Origin: Acidobacteriota bacterium
Lineage (GTDB): Bacteria; Acidobacteriota; Vicinamibacteria; Vicinamibacterales; UBA2999
DNA: 43,866 nt
Assembly: GCA_016190945.1 (NCBI GenBank)
Contig: JACPPO010000129.1
Location: forward strand, 1-43,866
Direction: 5' to 3'
A program made the position numbers and the translations under genes. This document shows, piece after piece, positions 24,381 to 33,640 of the stretch. Below the pieces are notes generated by a model that saw only the letters and a program-made list of their open reading frames with translations, made no database searches and was not told where the DNA came from. How positions within the stretch are numbered: the first letter of the stretch is position 1; each line of letters begins with the position of its first letter.

Positions 24381-25051
24381 TGCGCACGCTTGAGATCCGC
24401 CGGCTAGGTGTCGTTCGGTATCAGGAGGCGCTCGCACTGCAGCGGGCGCTTGTCGAAGAGCGCCGCGCGGACCACGTGCCCGACCTGCTCCTTCTGCTTC
24501 AGCATCCCGCCGTGATCACGCTTGGCGTCAAAGGCGACGGCGGCCGCTCGAATATCGTCGCCGGGGCGTCGCGGCTGGCCCAGCTCGGCATCGACATCTC
24601 AGAGACCGGGCGCGGCGGCGACGTGACCTATCACGGGCAGGGGCAGATCGTGGGTTATCCGATCCTCGATCTGCGTCCCGATCGGTGCGACGTGCGTCGC
24701 TATGTTCGTGACATCGAGGAAGTCATGATTCGCGTGTGCGCCGACTACGGTGTACCGGCAACGCGGCTCGAAGGCCTGACCGGAACCTGGATCGGGAACG
24801 ACAAGATCGGGGCGATAGGCGTTCGGATCTCGCGGTGGATCACGAGCCACGGATTCGCATTCAACGTGAACACGAACCTGGACCATTTCGATCTCATCGT
24901 GCCGTGCGGGATATCGGGCCGAGGGGTGACGTCGCTTCAACGCGCGACGGGCCGGGAGATTTCAGTCAGCGAGGTGGACGACGCGGTGATCCGGCACTTC
25001 TGCGACGTGTTCGAACGCGAGACTACGAACGCGATGCAGAAGTCAGCGTAA
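24380..25051 (+). CDS. lipB: Octanoyltransferase (lipoate biosynthesis); GTG start
   Basis: ETGRGGDVTYHGQGQIVGYPILDL, IGAIGVRISRWITSHGFAFNVNTNLDHF, PCGISGRGVTSL. Confidence 0.95.
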   Translation: MRTLEIRRLGVVRYQEALALQRALVEERRADHVPDLLLLLQHPAVITLGVKGDGGRSNIVAGASRLAQLGIDISETGRGGDVTYHGQGQIVGYPILDLRPDRCDVRRYVRDIEEVMIRVCADYGVPATRLEGLTGTWIGNDKIGAIGVRISRWITSHGFAFNVNTNLDHFDLIVPCGISGRGVTSLQRATGREISVSEVDDAVIRHFCDVFERETTNAMQKSA

Positions 25052-26333
25052 CAACGGCCTCGGCGACGCCACGGCCGGCCGTGGCCGTGACTTCAATCCG
25101 CGCATTGCGCCAGGTGACAGCGTCGCCGGAGGCGGCCGGCCGACCCAGCAGCAACAGCACGAGGCCGCTGATTGTCGTCACTTCGGGGTGATCCAGGGTG
25201 CAGCCAAGCGCCGTTCCCGCTTCCTCCAGACGCACGGTTCCACGCACCCGTAGTCGACCCGCTGCTTCCCGCACGATCGACGTCCGGCCGTGACCTTCTT
25301 CGATGTCTCCAACGACCTCTTCGAAGAGGTCCTCCATCGTGACGAGCCCCGCGGTACCGCCATGCTGATCCATCACCACCGCCATCTGCGCGCGGTAGCG
25401 ACGCATGACGGCGAGCACCTCGTCGAGCGGGGCCGGTCCGGGCACGTAGGGCAGCGGCCTGGCGTCGCGGGCGGTGACGGGCCTGTTCGCCACCAGATGC
25501 CGCAGCGCCTCCTTGATGTGAAGGCTGCCGATGATGTTGTCCAGATCGCCGACGAAGATGGGATATCGCGTGTGAGGATTGGCCTGAACGATCGCGCTCA
25601 ACTCGTCCGGCCCCGTACCTACCGCGATCCCGGTCAGCATGACGCGCGGCACCATGGCCTCGCCGGCCGTGAGGTCGCCGAACTCAAACAGCTCCCGGAG
25701 AATCTGCCCTGACTCCCCTCGCAGCATTCCGCCTTCCTGGCTTTCCTCGATGATGTACTGGAGCTCCTCAGTCGTGTGGTACCGCTCGGCGTCGACTTCG
25801 TGCCGCCGCACGCCAACCAGCCGCAGCAGGCCGTTGCCGATCGCGTTCAAGCTGACGATCAGGGGCCGCAGCGCCGCCTCGAGCGCCAGAATCAACGGGG
25901 AGACATAGAGCACGGTGCGCGCGGCCCGCTGGAGGGCAAGCGCCTTGGGAACCATTTCTCCCATCACAATGTGCAGGTAGGTCAGCACAGACACCGCCAC
26001 AACGCTCGCCACCGCATGTGCCGCGATCCATCGGTTTTCCTCGAACGGTTCCAGTCGCACCGCGATCCACTGCGCGATTACGTGCTCCCCGTACATGCCA
26101 AGCCCGAGGCTTGCCACGGAAATTCCGACCTGGGTGGTCGCGATGTATCGGTCCTGCCGCCTGGGATCCTCGAGAATGCGCGCTACACGCTGCGCCAGTC
26201 GGTTCCCCTGGCCGGCCTGGTGCTCGATGCTCGCTCGTGGCGCGCCGACGATGGCAAACTCCGCTGCGACAAACAATCCGTTGGCAACCACCAGCAGGAG
26301 GATGATGCCAGCCGCGATCACCAGGTCGGTCAC
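25023..26333 (-). CDS. CNNM/CorC (HlyC/CorC) family transporter with CBS domains
   Basis: CNNM membrane N-terminus, GEMVPKALALQ, MVPRVMLTGI, MDQHGGTAGLVTMEDLFEEVVGDIEEGHG, CorC_HlyC C-terminus. Confidence 0.9.
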   Translation of the reverse strand: MTDLVIAAGIILLLVVANGLFVAAEFAIVGAPRASIEHQAGQGNRLAQRVARILEDPRRQDRYIATTQVGISVASLGLGMYGEHVIAQWIAVRLEPFEENRWIAAHAVASVVAVSVLTYLHIVMGEMVPKALALQRAARTVLYVSPLILALEAALRPLIVSLNAIGNGLLRLVGVRRHEVDAERYHTTEELQYIIEESQEGGMLRGESGQILRELFEFGDLTAGEAMVPRVMLTGIAVGTGPDELSAIVQANPHTRYPIFVGDLDNIIGSLHIKEALRHLVANRPVTARDARPLPYVPGPAPLDEVLAVMRRYRAQMAVVMDQHGGTAGLVTMEDLFEEVVGDIEEGHGRTSIVREAAGRLRVRGTVRLEEAGTALGCTLDHPEVTTISGLVLLLLGRPAASGDAVTWRNARIEVTATAGRGVAEAVVTLTSASRS

Positions 26334-27649
26334 TCTTCCGTCCTCGTGTCTTCCGGCACGACTCGGCGCGCCAGCACGGAATCAAGGGCTCGATCCGCGA
26401 CCCGTTCCACCTCGAACTCGTAATCGCCCACGGTGGCACGGTCGCCTGGAACCGGCAGGTGGCCAAGGGCGGCCGTCACGAGTCCGCCGATGGTGGTCGC
26501 ATCTGTTTCCCATTGGGTGTTCAGCTGCGCCGCTGCATCGTCCACCGCCATCGCCCCAGGAACCCGAAGTCCGCCGTCGGGCAGCGCCTCCACCACCGGG
26601 CCTTCGGACTTGAACTCGTCACCAACTTCGCCGAGCAGCTCCGACAGCACGTCTTCCAGGGTCAGTAGCCCCGCCGTTCCACCGAACTCGTCGACCACGA
26701 GCGCCTGGTGCGAGTGCCGCTCCCGCAGCTCGCGCAGCACGCGGTCGGCCGTCACGCTCTCGTGCACGCTGGCAATCGGCCGCAGCAGGCTCGCGAGCGT
26801 GGCGTCCGGTCCGCCGCCGACCTGCCATCGAACCAGGTCCTTCGTATGCAGCATGCCGACGACGTTGTCGACTGAGCCTCGGTACACGGGCAGTCGCGAG
26901 AAAGGGCTTTGCGCGACGATGCCGATGACATCGCCGAGCGGCGTGCCGATGTCGAGCGCCGAAATCCTTCGGCGGGGCACCATCAACTGCTTCGCCTGAC
27001 GCAGGTTCAGCCGCAGGGCGCGCTGCAGCCGGCGGTGCTCATCCGGCTCGAGGAGGCCGCCATCGCGGCTTTCGGCGATCAGCAGCTCGATTTCATCTGG
27101 TGAATGAATATGGCGGTGGGTCTGCGACGGCGATCCAAGAAGCCGGAGCAGGAGCAAGCCGGTACCGTTCAGCCATTTGATGAAAGGGCGGTACACCCAT
27201 AGCGACGGCACCATCGGCACCACCGTATAGAGCGCCGCGTGCGTCGGGTATTGCAGCGCCAGCGACTTCGGCACCAGTTCGGCAAAGATGACCTGGGCGA
27301 CGGTCAGTGCGAGGAGCACCGCCACGGCGGACGTCGACTGTGCCGCCACCTCCTGCAGGCCTCCCAGCCGGCCGAAGAGCGGCGCCAGCGACACGGCAAT
27401 GGTCCGCTGGGCGTACGCGCCCAGTACGAGGCTGGAGAGCGTGATGCCGATTTGGCATGCGGCAATGTAACGGTCGAGCGCGGCGGGCGATTCGATCAGC
27501 GGCAACAGCCAGCCGGCCAGCGGGTTCCCGTCGGAGGCCAGCTGCTGGACGCGGCTGCGCCGCACGCTCACGGCCGCGAATTCGGCGCCGACGTACACGG
27601 CGTTGACCAGGATCAACGCCACGACGATCAGGAGGGTCGGCAGGATCAC
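26330..27649 (-). CDS. CNNM/CorC (HlyC/CorC) family transporter, paralogue of the adjacent gene; GTG start near 27649
   Basis: AELVPKSLALQYPTHAALYTVVP, MVPRRRISALDI, VDEFGGTAGLLTLEDVLSELLGEVGDEF; stop overlaps next gene start. Confidence 0.88.
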   Translation of the reverse strand: MILPTLLIVVALILVNAVYVGAEFAAVSVRRSRVQQLASDGNPLAGWLLPLIESPAALDRYIAACQIGITLSSLVLGAYAQRTIAVSLAPLFGRLGGLQEVAAQSTSAVAVLLALTVAQVIFAELVPKSLALQYPTHAALYTVVPMVPSLWVYRPFIKWLNGTGLLLLRLLGSPSQTHRHIHSPDEIELLIAESRDGGLLEPDEHRRLQRALRLNLRQAKQLMVPRRRISALDIGTPLGDVIGIVAQSPFSRLPVYRGSVDNVVGMLHTKDLVRWQVGGGPDATLASLLRPIASVHESVTADRVLRELRERHSHQALVVDEFGGTAGLLTLEDVLSELLGEVGDEFKSEGPVVEALPDGGLRVPGAMAVDDAAAQLNTQWETDATTIGGLVTAALGHLPVPGDRATVGDYEFEVERVADRALDSVLARRVVPEDTRTEE

Positions 27650-27668
27650 GGAATAGATTCGCCAGAAC

Positions 27669-29198
27669 TCAGCGCGTGCTGAATTGAGGCCGATCCTGCC
27701 GCGTGGCGAGACGCGCCGCCAGCTCCAGCACGAGCGTCGCGACCCGCGCGGCGCCCGCCGCGTCGATAAGGTTCCAATCGTCGCTCGGGCGATGGTAGTC
27801 GTCGTGGAAGCCCGTGAAGAAATGCAGCGCCGGCACGCGACGGTCGAGGAACGAAGAGTCGTCGCTGCGTGCGGCACCCGGGCCGCCGCGGCGCACATCG
27901 AGACCGGCGATTCGGCCCGTCGCGTCAACGTCCGCCTTGAGAGAGGGCATTCTATCGAGGCCACCAACCTCGACACGGCCGTTGGAACGACCGATCATGT
28001 CGAGGTTCAGCATCGCGACCGTGCCTGCCAGGGGGACCACGGGAGAGCTCGCATAATGCGCCGAGCCGAGCAGGCCCCGCTCTTCGCCTGCGAACGCCAC
28101 GAAGACGAGGGACCGCGGGAAGCGCGCCCGATCGGCCGCTGCAGCACCGGCAATCTCGATCAGCGCCGCGATGCCTGAGGCGTTGTCGTCGGCGCCGTTG
28201 TGGATCTCACCGGTGCGCTCCGGAGTACTGGAAAAACGGCCGCCCAGGCCGACATGGTCGTAATGAGCACCGAGCACAACCGCCTCCTCGTTCCTCGCAC
28301 CATCCGAGCCGTCGAGAACGCCGACAACATTGCGCACGATCCGGCGTTTCACAAAGAGGCGCTGTGCGTAGTCGATTCTTCCGCCGGTGAGCGCGCGCGA
28401 CCGCGGTATCAGATCGCGATCGATCTGGACAGCGAGACCGTCAAGATCCCAGGCCCGCAGCAGCACGGCCAATGCCTCGCGACGGACGCGCAGGACGGGA
28501 ATCTCGTGATCTTCCGCATCAGATTCGATCGAGAAGAGCCGGTAGTCGGCTTGATCGACGCGATGAGTGGGGTCTGACACGACGAGCAGGGCCCGCGCGC
28601 CACGGCTGCGCGCCGCGAGCGCCTTGCTGGGCAGGGTGGTCTCGCCAAGCGGCTGGGCGCCATTCAAACGACTGCCGCGCCGGTTCTCCTGCGGCTCGTG
28701 CGAGAAAATGAGCACGGCTTTGCCGGCGACATCGAGACCGGTGTAGTCGTCGTAGTTGAGTGCCGGCGCGGAAATACCATAGCCGGCAAACACGAGAGGA
28801 AGATTCTTCAGATCGATCGCAGCCGAGGACGTTACGCCTGTCGGCGTTGCGGCGAGCGGGTAATACGACTCGCCGAGCGACAATCGGACCGACTGCGCGG
28901 CCCCACGCACCACGAGGCTGTTGCCCTCGCCAACGCTGAGGCCCGCGTCCAGCTCGAACGGCTGAAACCAGTCACCGTTCCGTCCGCCCGGCCGCAGGCC
29001 GGCCGCCTTGAATTGCGCGGCGATGTACTCGGCCGCCTGTTCGAGCCCGGCGCTTCCGTTGCCCCGTCCCTGCAGGTCATCGGAGGCCAGGAACTTGATG
29101 TGGCCGAGCAGCGCCCCCGGCTCGATCGGCGGTGTTGCCGCCCCGACACCGCCAGCCAAGAGCGCGAGGAGGGCGGCCGAGCGAAGAAGCCCGTGCAT
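27669..29198 (-). CDS. Secreted M28-family metallopeptidase (aminopeptidase-like)
   Basis: Signal peptide, PA-domain-like region, VLGAHYDHVGLGG, HNGADDNASGIAALIEIA, FVAFAGEERGLLGSAHY, HFFTGFHDDYHRPSDDWNLID. Confidence 0.92.
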   Translation of the reverse strand: MHGLLRSAALLALLAGGVGAATPPIEPGALLGHIKFLASDDLQGRGNGSAGLEQAAEYIAAQFKAAGLRPGGRNGDWFQPFELDAGLSVGEGNSLVVRGAAQSVRLSLGESYYPLAATPTGVTSSAAIDLKNLPLVFAGYGISAPALNYDDYTGLDVAGKAVLIFSHEPQENRRGSRLNGAQPLGETTLPSKALAARSRGARALLVVSDPTHRVDQADYRLFSIESDAEDHEIPVLRVRREALAVLLRAWDLDGLAVQIDRDLIPRSRALTGGRIDYAQRLFVKRRIVRNVVGVLDGSDGARNEEAVVLGAHYDHVGLGGRFSSTPERTGEIHNGADDNASGIAALIEIAGAAAADRARFPRSLVFVAFAGEERGLLGSAHYASSPVVPLAGTVAMLNLDMIGRSNGRVEVGGLDRMPSLKADVDATGRIAGLDVRRGGPGAARSDDSSFLDRRVPALHFFTGFHDDYHRPSDDWNLIDAAGAARVATLVLELAARLATRQDRPQFSTR

Positions 29199-29212
29199 CT
29201 AACGATCGTAAC

Positions 29213-30061
29213 CTACCCGCCCAGAGCGGTTTGAAGGCGCACGTGCTCGCGAGTGTTGAGCTCGGGAACGCGCGTCTGCGCGATGCCGCGCGCGGCAAGC
29301 CGGGCAGGGAGGGCGCCGGCGCGGTTTCTCACGCCGAATTCGCCCACTAGTTGCGTCAGGACGCTGAACGACCGTCTCGAGTCGCACAGGATGCCTTCAG
29401 CGACGCGTGCGGCGGCGGCCCCGAGCGTGTAAGGGCCGGGAGGCCAGAGGCGGACCGCCCGCGCCTCGATTCGCGCAAGCTGGACCTGCGACAGCATGCG
29501 CTGCAGGGCGTAACCTCCGATCGACGCTTCGCTCCACGGCACGACGAATCCGGCCGGCGGCGTGCCAAGCACCGTCAGCATGACCTCGCGCGGGGAGCAG
29601 CCGGCTTCCATCGCCACGATAGCCGTGATTGCCGATGCGAGTGCTTCGGGAGATGAACCAATAAGACGTTCGCGAGGGATTCGCGTTTCGTCAGCTGCCC
29701 TGCTGAGCAGCTCGACCTGCGAGGCGCCGGCAAACACAATCGGGGCATCGACGAGGTAGGGAAGGATCCGCGTCAGCATCGCCAGTCCTTCTTCACCCTG
29801 CCACTCGCTGAGGTGTGCGCGGAACCGATCGGCAATCACGCAGACGCTGCAGCCGGCGAGCCGGCTCTCATCGCCGGTGCCATCCAGGCGTGCGTGAAAA
29901 TCGTCGACGGCGCCCGACTGCTGAATGTCGAGCGCTTTCCCTGCGGCCGCATCGGCGACCTCATCCACGAGCAGCACACGGCTGACCCGGTCGCAAGACG
30001 CGAGCGCCTGCGCGGTCGCACCGCCAATGTCGCCCGCGCCGACGATTGCCACCGTTGTCAT
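29213..30061 (-). CDS. Lactate/malate dehydrogenase-like protein with degenerate catalytic motifs
   Basis: MTTVAIVGAGDIGGATAQALASCDRVSRVLLVDEVADAAAGKALDIQQSGAV; lacks the RKPGMSR-type loop and the catalytic GxHGD His. Confidence 0.75.
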   Translation of the reverse strand: MTTVAIVGAGDIGGATAQALASCDRVSRVLLVDEVADAAAGKALDIQQSGAVDDFHARLDGTGDESRLAGCSVCVIADRFRAHLSEWQGEEGLAMLTRILPYLVDAPIVFAGASQVELLSRAADETRIPRERLIGSSPEALASAITAIVAMEAGCSPREVMLTVLGTPPAGFVVPWSEASIGGYALQRMLSQVQLARIEARAVRLWPPGPYTLGAAAARVAEGILCDSRRSFSVLTQLVGEFGVRNRAGALPARLAARGIAQTRVPELNTREHVRLQTALGG

Positions 30062-30130
30062 ATCGCGAAACCAATCCCTCATTTCACGCATGTCGCCACG
30101 ACCGACGCCGGCCAGCGCCGCCATGTGGCT

Positions 30131-30176
30131 GCGGAAAAAGCCATAACGTAACCTTGAAGAACGGCTTTTTCTCCGC
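30131..30176. repeat. Inverted repeat GCGGAAAAAGCC ... GGCTTTTTCTCCGC between divergent genes
   Basis: Left arm 30131..30142, right arm 30163..30176 with a 2-nt bulge. Confidence 0.6.
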
Positions 30177-30257
30177 ACATGACGTCACTGGCCGTCGCCA
30201 CCGATGGCAACAGAAGCGACCTCAAGGGTTAACTCGGCGCGTGTATTGTAATAGGCG

Positions 30258-30983
30258 GTGAAGGCGTTCACAGACAAAGTCGCGATCGTGACGGGCGGTT
30301 CCCGCGGAATCGGCCTGGCGATTGCGCGCGCCCTGCTCGAGCGTGGCGCACGTGTGGCGATTACGGCCACCTCCGACGCAACGCTCGAAACCGGTGCGGC
30401 GGCACTGGAAAAAGTGTCAGGCGCCGGAGCGGTGCTGCCGATTCGCGCCGATGTGCGGCGTCACGAGGAGATGGAACAGGCGATCGATGCCGTCGCCCGG
30501 CATTTCGGCGGCCTTGATGTGCTCGTGAACAACGCCGGTGTCGGCGTGTTCCGCCCCGTCGCTGAAATGACGGTCGAGGAATGGCACCGCATCATCGACA
30601 CGAATGTGAGCGGGGTGTTCTACTGCTGCCGGGCCGCGCTGCCGCACCTACGGAAGCGTGACGGCGGTTGGATCATCAACATCAGCAGCCTTTCCGGCAT
30701 GAATCCGTTTCCTGAGGCCGCCGCGTATTGCGCCTCGAAGGCGGCCCTCAACGCATTCAGCGAGGCCCTCATGCAGGAAGTGAGACACGACGGCATCCGA
30801 GTCGCCTATGTCATGCCCGGGTCCGTGCGCACCGATTTCAGCGGTCGGTCGCCCGGATCCGACGACTGGAAGCTCGCGCCGGAAGACGTCGCGCGGGTCG
30901 TCATGGACCTGATTGCCCATCCGTCACGGAGCCTGCCGAGCCGCGTCGAGATACGCCCCGCCCGGCCGCCGAAGAAGGGCTGA
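30258..30983 (+). CDS. SDR family NAD(P)-dependent oxidoreductase; GTG start
   Basis: VAIVTGGSRGIGLAIARALLERGARV, LVNNAGVG, INISSLSGMNPFPEAAAYCASKAAL (S-Y-K). Confidence 0.92.
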   Translation: MKAFTDKVAIVTGGSRGIGLAIARALLERGARVAITATSDATLETGAAALEKVSGAGAVLPIRADVRRHEEMEQAIDAVARHFGGLDVLVNNAGVGVFRPVAEMTVEEWHRIIDTNVSGVFYCCRAALPHLRKRDGGWIINISSLSGMNPFPEAAAYCASKAALNAFSEALMQEVRHDGIRVAYVMPGSVRTDFSGRSPGSDDWKLAPEDVARVVMDLIAHPSRSLPSRVEIRPARPPKKG

Positions 30984-31243
30984 TGGACACAATGTCGGCC
31001 TTCGACAAGCACCGCGACGCGCTCGAGGTTCACGAGACGATGATGGGCTCCGTCAACGGGCGCGTCGCCGTAGCCCTGGATCTGTTGACTGACGCCCTCG
31101 CCATGGTGGGGCAGCATGGCGTCTATTGCCAGAGCACGCGGGTACCCGGGACACCCACGCTCGACATTGCTCTTGTCCTGGAGCAGATCGGCGACGCCAA
31201 GGAGCTGCTTCAGAGCGTCATCGAACTGGAGCGGTCGGGATAG
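30983..31243 (+). CDS. Conserved-looking small hypothetical protein
   Basis: MDTMSAFDKHRDALEVHETMMGSVNGRVAVALDLLTDALAMVGQHGVYCQSTRV...; ATG overlaps previous stop (TGATG). Confidence 0.6.
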   Translation: MDTMSAFDKHRDALEVHETMMGSVNGRVAVALDLLTDALAMVGQHGVYCQSTRVPGTPTLDIALVLEQIGDAKELLQSVIELERSG

Positions 31244-31272
31244 ATAGGGGATGGACAGGGGATGAACAGAGG

Positions 31273-32190
31273 ATGACCGCGTCCGCTCCGGCGCCGATCG
31301 GCGTCGTTGCCCATTACAACCTGCTCGAGCGCCTCGAACCCGCCGGCCCCGGCGAGCTCTTTCGCGCGCGCGACACCCGCCTGGGGCGTACGGTCGCGGT
31401 GCGGATCCTGCCTCATGAATTCGCGCGGGACGCTGACGCCCGGGTGTCCTTGATAGAGCAGGCTCGAGCGCTCGTCGCACTGTCACACCCGAACGTCACG
31501 ACGCTGTTCGACGTCGGCGAGCATGACGGCCGCGTCTACCTTATCTTCGAGTTCCTGAAGGGACAGTCGCTGCGCGCCGAAATGGCGTGCCGGCAAATGA
31601 AGGTGCGCCGCGCGATCGAGCTTGCGATCCAGATCGCCGACGCCGTCGCCGATGCCCACGCCGCAGGATTCGTGCACGGCGGCCTCAGTCCCGATTCAAT
31701 CGCGATCACGTCAAAGGGCCATGCCAAGATTCCGGCGTTCGAGCTGGCGGCGCGCTCCGGGTTCGACCGGAGCGCCGCCGACGTACGCCTTCGTGACTAC
31801 GAGTCGCCCGAGGAAGCGCGAGGCCAGCCGGCCGACGAACGATCCGACATCTACTCCGTGGGCGCCGTTCTGTTCGAGATGCTGACGACCCGTCGGCCGC
31901 CGCATCGGGGCACCGCGGCCCCAAGCGCGTCGAACCGGAACGTTCCGTCCGAGGTCGACGCGATTGTCCTGAAGGCGGTGGCGCCGAATGCCGCCTTGCG
32001 TTTTCAGAGCGTGGCGACGCTGGCGGCGGAGCTCAGGAGCGCGGCCGCGATTCTCGACGTTCGCGGCGGCGCCGGAGACGAACATGGCCGGCCGGAAGAA
32101 CAGGCGACGAGCGTCGGCCGGGTCCTGATCCTGACGGCTGTTATTCTGCTGGCTCTGGGGGGGTTGGCTTGGTGGATGGCGGCCCAGTGA
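31273..32190 (+). CDS. Membrane-anchored Ser/Thr kinase-like protein, probable pseudokinase
   Basis: YNLLERLEPAGPGELFRARDTRLGRTVAVRILPHEF; YLIFEFLKGQSL; HGGLSPDSI in place of HRDLKPEN; IPAFELA in place of DFG; SDIYSVGAVLFEMLTTRRP; C-terminal TM. Confidence 0.82.
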   Translation: MTASAPAPIGVVAHYNLLERLEPAGPGELFRARDTRLGRTVAVRILPHEFARDADARVSLIEQARALVALSHPNVTTLFDVGEHDGRVYLIFEFLKGQSLRAEMACRQMKVRRAIELAIQIADAVADAHAAGFVHGGLSPDSIAITSKGHAKIPAFELAARSGFDRSAADVRLRDYESPEEARGQPADERSDIYSVGAVLFEMLTTRRPPHRGTAAPSASNRNVPSEVDAIVLKAVAPNAALRFQSVATLAAELRSAAAILDVRGGAGDEHGRPEEQATSVGRVLILTAVILLALGGLAWWMAAQ

Positions 32191-32527
32191 GGATCTGGCC
32201 GAGCCGCTCCGAGAACGCGGAGCGGGCAAGGACCTCATCGATCCCCGCATTTCGGGCGGCGCCGATCACGTCCGTCTGGACGTGGGACACGTAGCCGAGC
32301 GTCCGGATGTCTCTGAGGCCGGGGTCGGCTTTCATCTGCGCGATGACCTCGAGGGGCCGCAGCTTCGCGCTGTTCAAATCGAGAATAACGAGCGAGGGCT
32401 GTGTCTCGCGGATGCGCGGCAGGATCATGTCTGGCGCGCGCTCGAAGAGCACCGGCGCCGCGAGCGCCTTGGCGGCGGTTGAGATCTTGATCGAGAAGAT
32501 CAGGTCGTCCACGACGCATAACACCAT
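32141..32527 (-). CDS. Receiver (REC)-like single-domain protein
   Basis: MVLCVVDDLIFSIKISTAAKAL, PSLVILDLNSAKLRPLEVIAQMKADPGLRDIRTLGYVSHVQ, usual Lys replaced (VLARSAF). Confidence 0.65.
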   Translation of the reverse strand: MVLCVVDDLIFSIKISTAAKALAAPVLFERAPDMILPRIRETQPSLVILDLNSAKLRPLEVIAQMKADPGLRDIRTLGYVSHVQTDVIGAARNAGIDEVLARSAFSERLGQILTGPPSTKPTPPEPAE

Positions 32528-32599
32528 TCTTGTCAACTCCCAACGCCCAACTCCCAACCTCCAAGGTTAGGAATTCTGAGTTGATACGATTGTAGTGGA

Positions 32600-33250
32600 A
32601 TGATTCTCGAAGTTCGCGCCGTTCCGCCGTTCTACAAGAACGGGTTTGTCGTCGGCTGCGAACGCACGCGTGAAGCCGTGGTGATCGACCCTGGAGATGA
32701 GGCCGATGAACTGCTCGGTGCGGTTCGCGATCACGGCCTCCATGTCGCGCACATCCTGCTGACGCATGCTCACATCGATCACATCACGGGAGTCGGCCTC
32801 GTCAAGGAGGCGGTGGATGCGCCCGTCTATCTCCACATGGAGGATCTGCCGCTATACGAACATGCGGTCCAGCAGGGGCGGATGTTCGGTTTCTCGGTCC
32901 GGCAGCCGCCACCGGTCGACCTCTTTTACGACCTGACCCCGATCTATTTCGGCGACTACGAGGTCCGGGTGCACCAGACGCCCGGCCACTGCCCTGGCGG
33001 CGTCTGTCTCCAGGTGGGGAAGAAGGGCGAAACCGGCACGCATCTCTTTGTCGGCGACACGCTCTTCGCCGGATCGATCGGGCGCACCGATCTGCCGGGT
33101 GCCGATCACGACGTCCTGATGCGATCGATTACCGGCGTCCTGTTCGCGCTTGGCGACGCGGCCACGGTGCACCCCGGCCATGGCCCGGACACGACCATTG
33201 CCCGCGAGCGCCGGACGAATCCTTTTGTGCTGGAATACCTCCGCGGCTAG
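32600..33250 (+). CDS. MBL-fold metallohydrolase (glyoxalase II-like)
   Basis: LLTHAHIDHITGVG (HxHxDH), QTPGHCPGGVCLQ, VGDTLFAGSIGRTDLPGADHDVLMRSI, VHPGHGPDTTIARER. Confidence 0.93.
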   Translation: MILEVRAVPPFYKNGFVVGCERTREAVVIDPGDEADELLGAVRDHGLHVAHILLTHAHIDHITGVGLVKEAVDAPVYLHMEDLPLYEHAVQQGRMFGFSVRQPPPVDLFYDLTPIYFGDYEVRVHQTPGHCPGGVCLQVGKKGETGTHLFVGDTLFAGSIGRTDLPGADHDVLMRSITGVLFALGDAATVHPGHGPDTTIARERRTNPFVLEYLRG

Positions 33251-33546
33251 TCGGCGTCGCGCAGCGCCACCAGCTCCACGCGTCCAACCCCCAACCGGTC
33301 TCCCGGTGCCAGTCGGCCCGTCTGGATCCGCTGGCCGTTGATGAAGGTGCCGTTGGTGCTGTCGAGATCCCGCACTTCGAGCCCGCCGTCAGGCAGCGCC
33401 GTGAGCCGGCAGTGGACGCGGGAGATCAGGGGAGCGTCGACGATAAAGTCGGCCCCGGTGGCGCGTCCGACCGTCCGCACGCCGCCCGGCAGGATGCGAA
33501 AGGTTTTTTCAGGCTCGCCCTCGGCAACGGTTCGCAGAATCCACAT
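33247..33546 (-). CDS. FHA domain protein
   Basis: VRTVGRATGADFIVDAPLISRVHCRLTALPDGGLEVRDLDSTNGTFINGQRI. Confidence 0.92.
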   Translation of the reverse strand: MWILRTVAEGEPEKTFRILPGGVRTVGRATGADFIVDAPLISRVHCRLTALPDGGLEVRDLDSTNGTFINGQRIQTGRLAPGDRLGVGRVELVALRDAD

Positions 33547-33640
33547 ACAGCACCTCTAATCGGGTTCTCAGGTTGCTCTGGTGCTCAGGTGCTTAGGTTC
33601 CGGTTCATGGGTTCAAGGTTCAAGGTGCTCGGGCCGGAGG

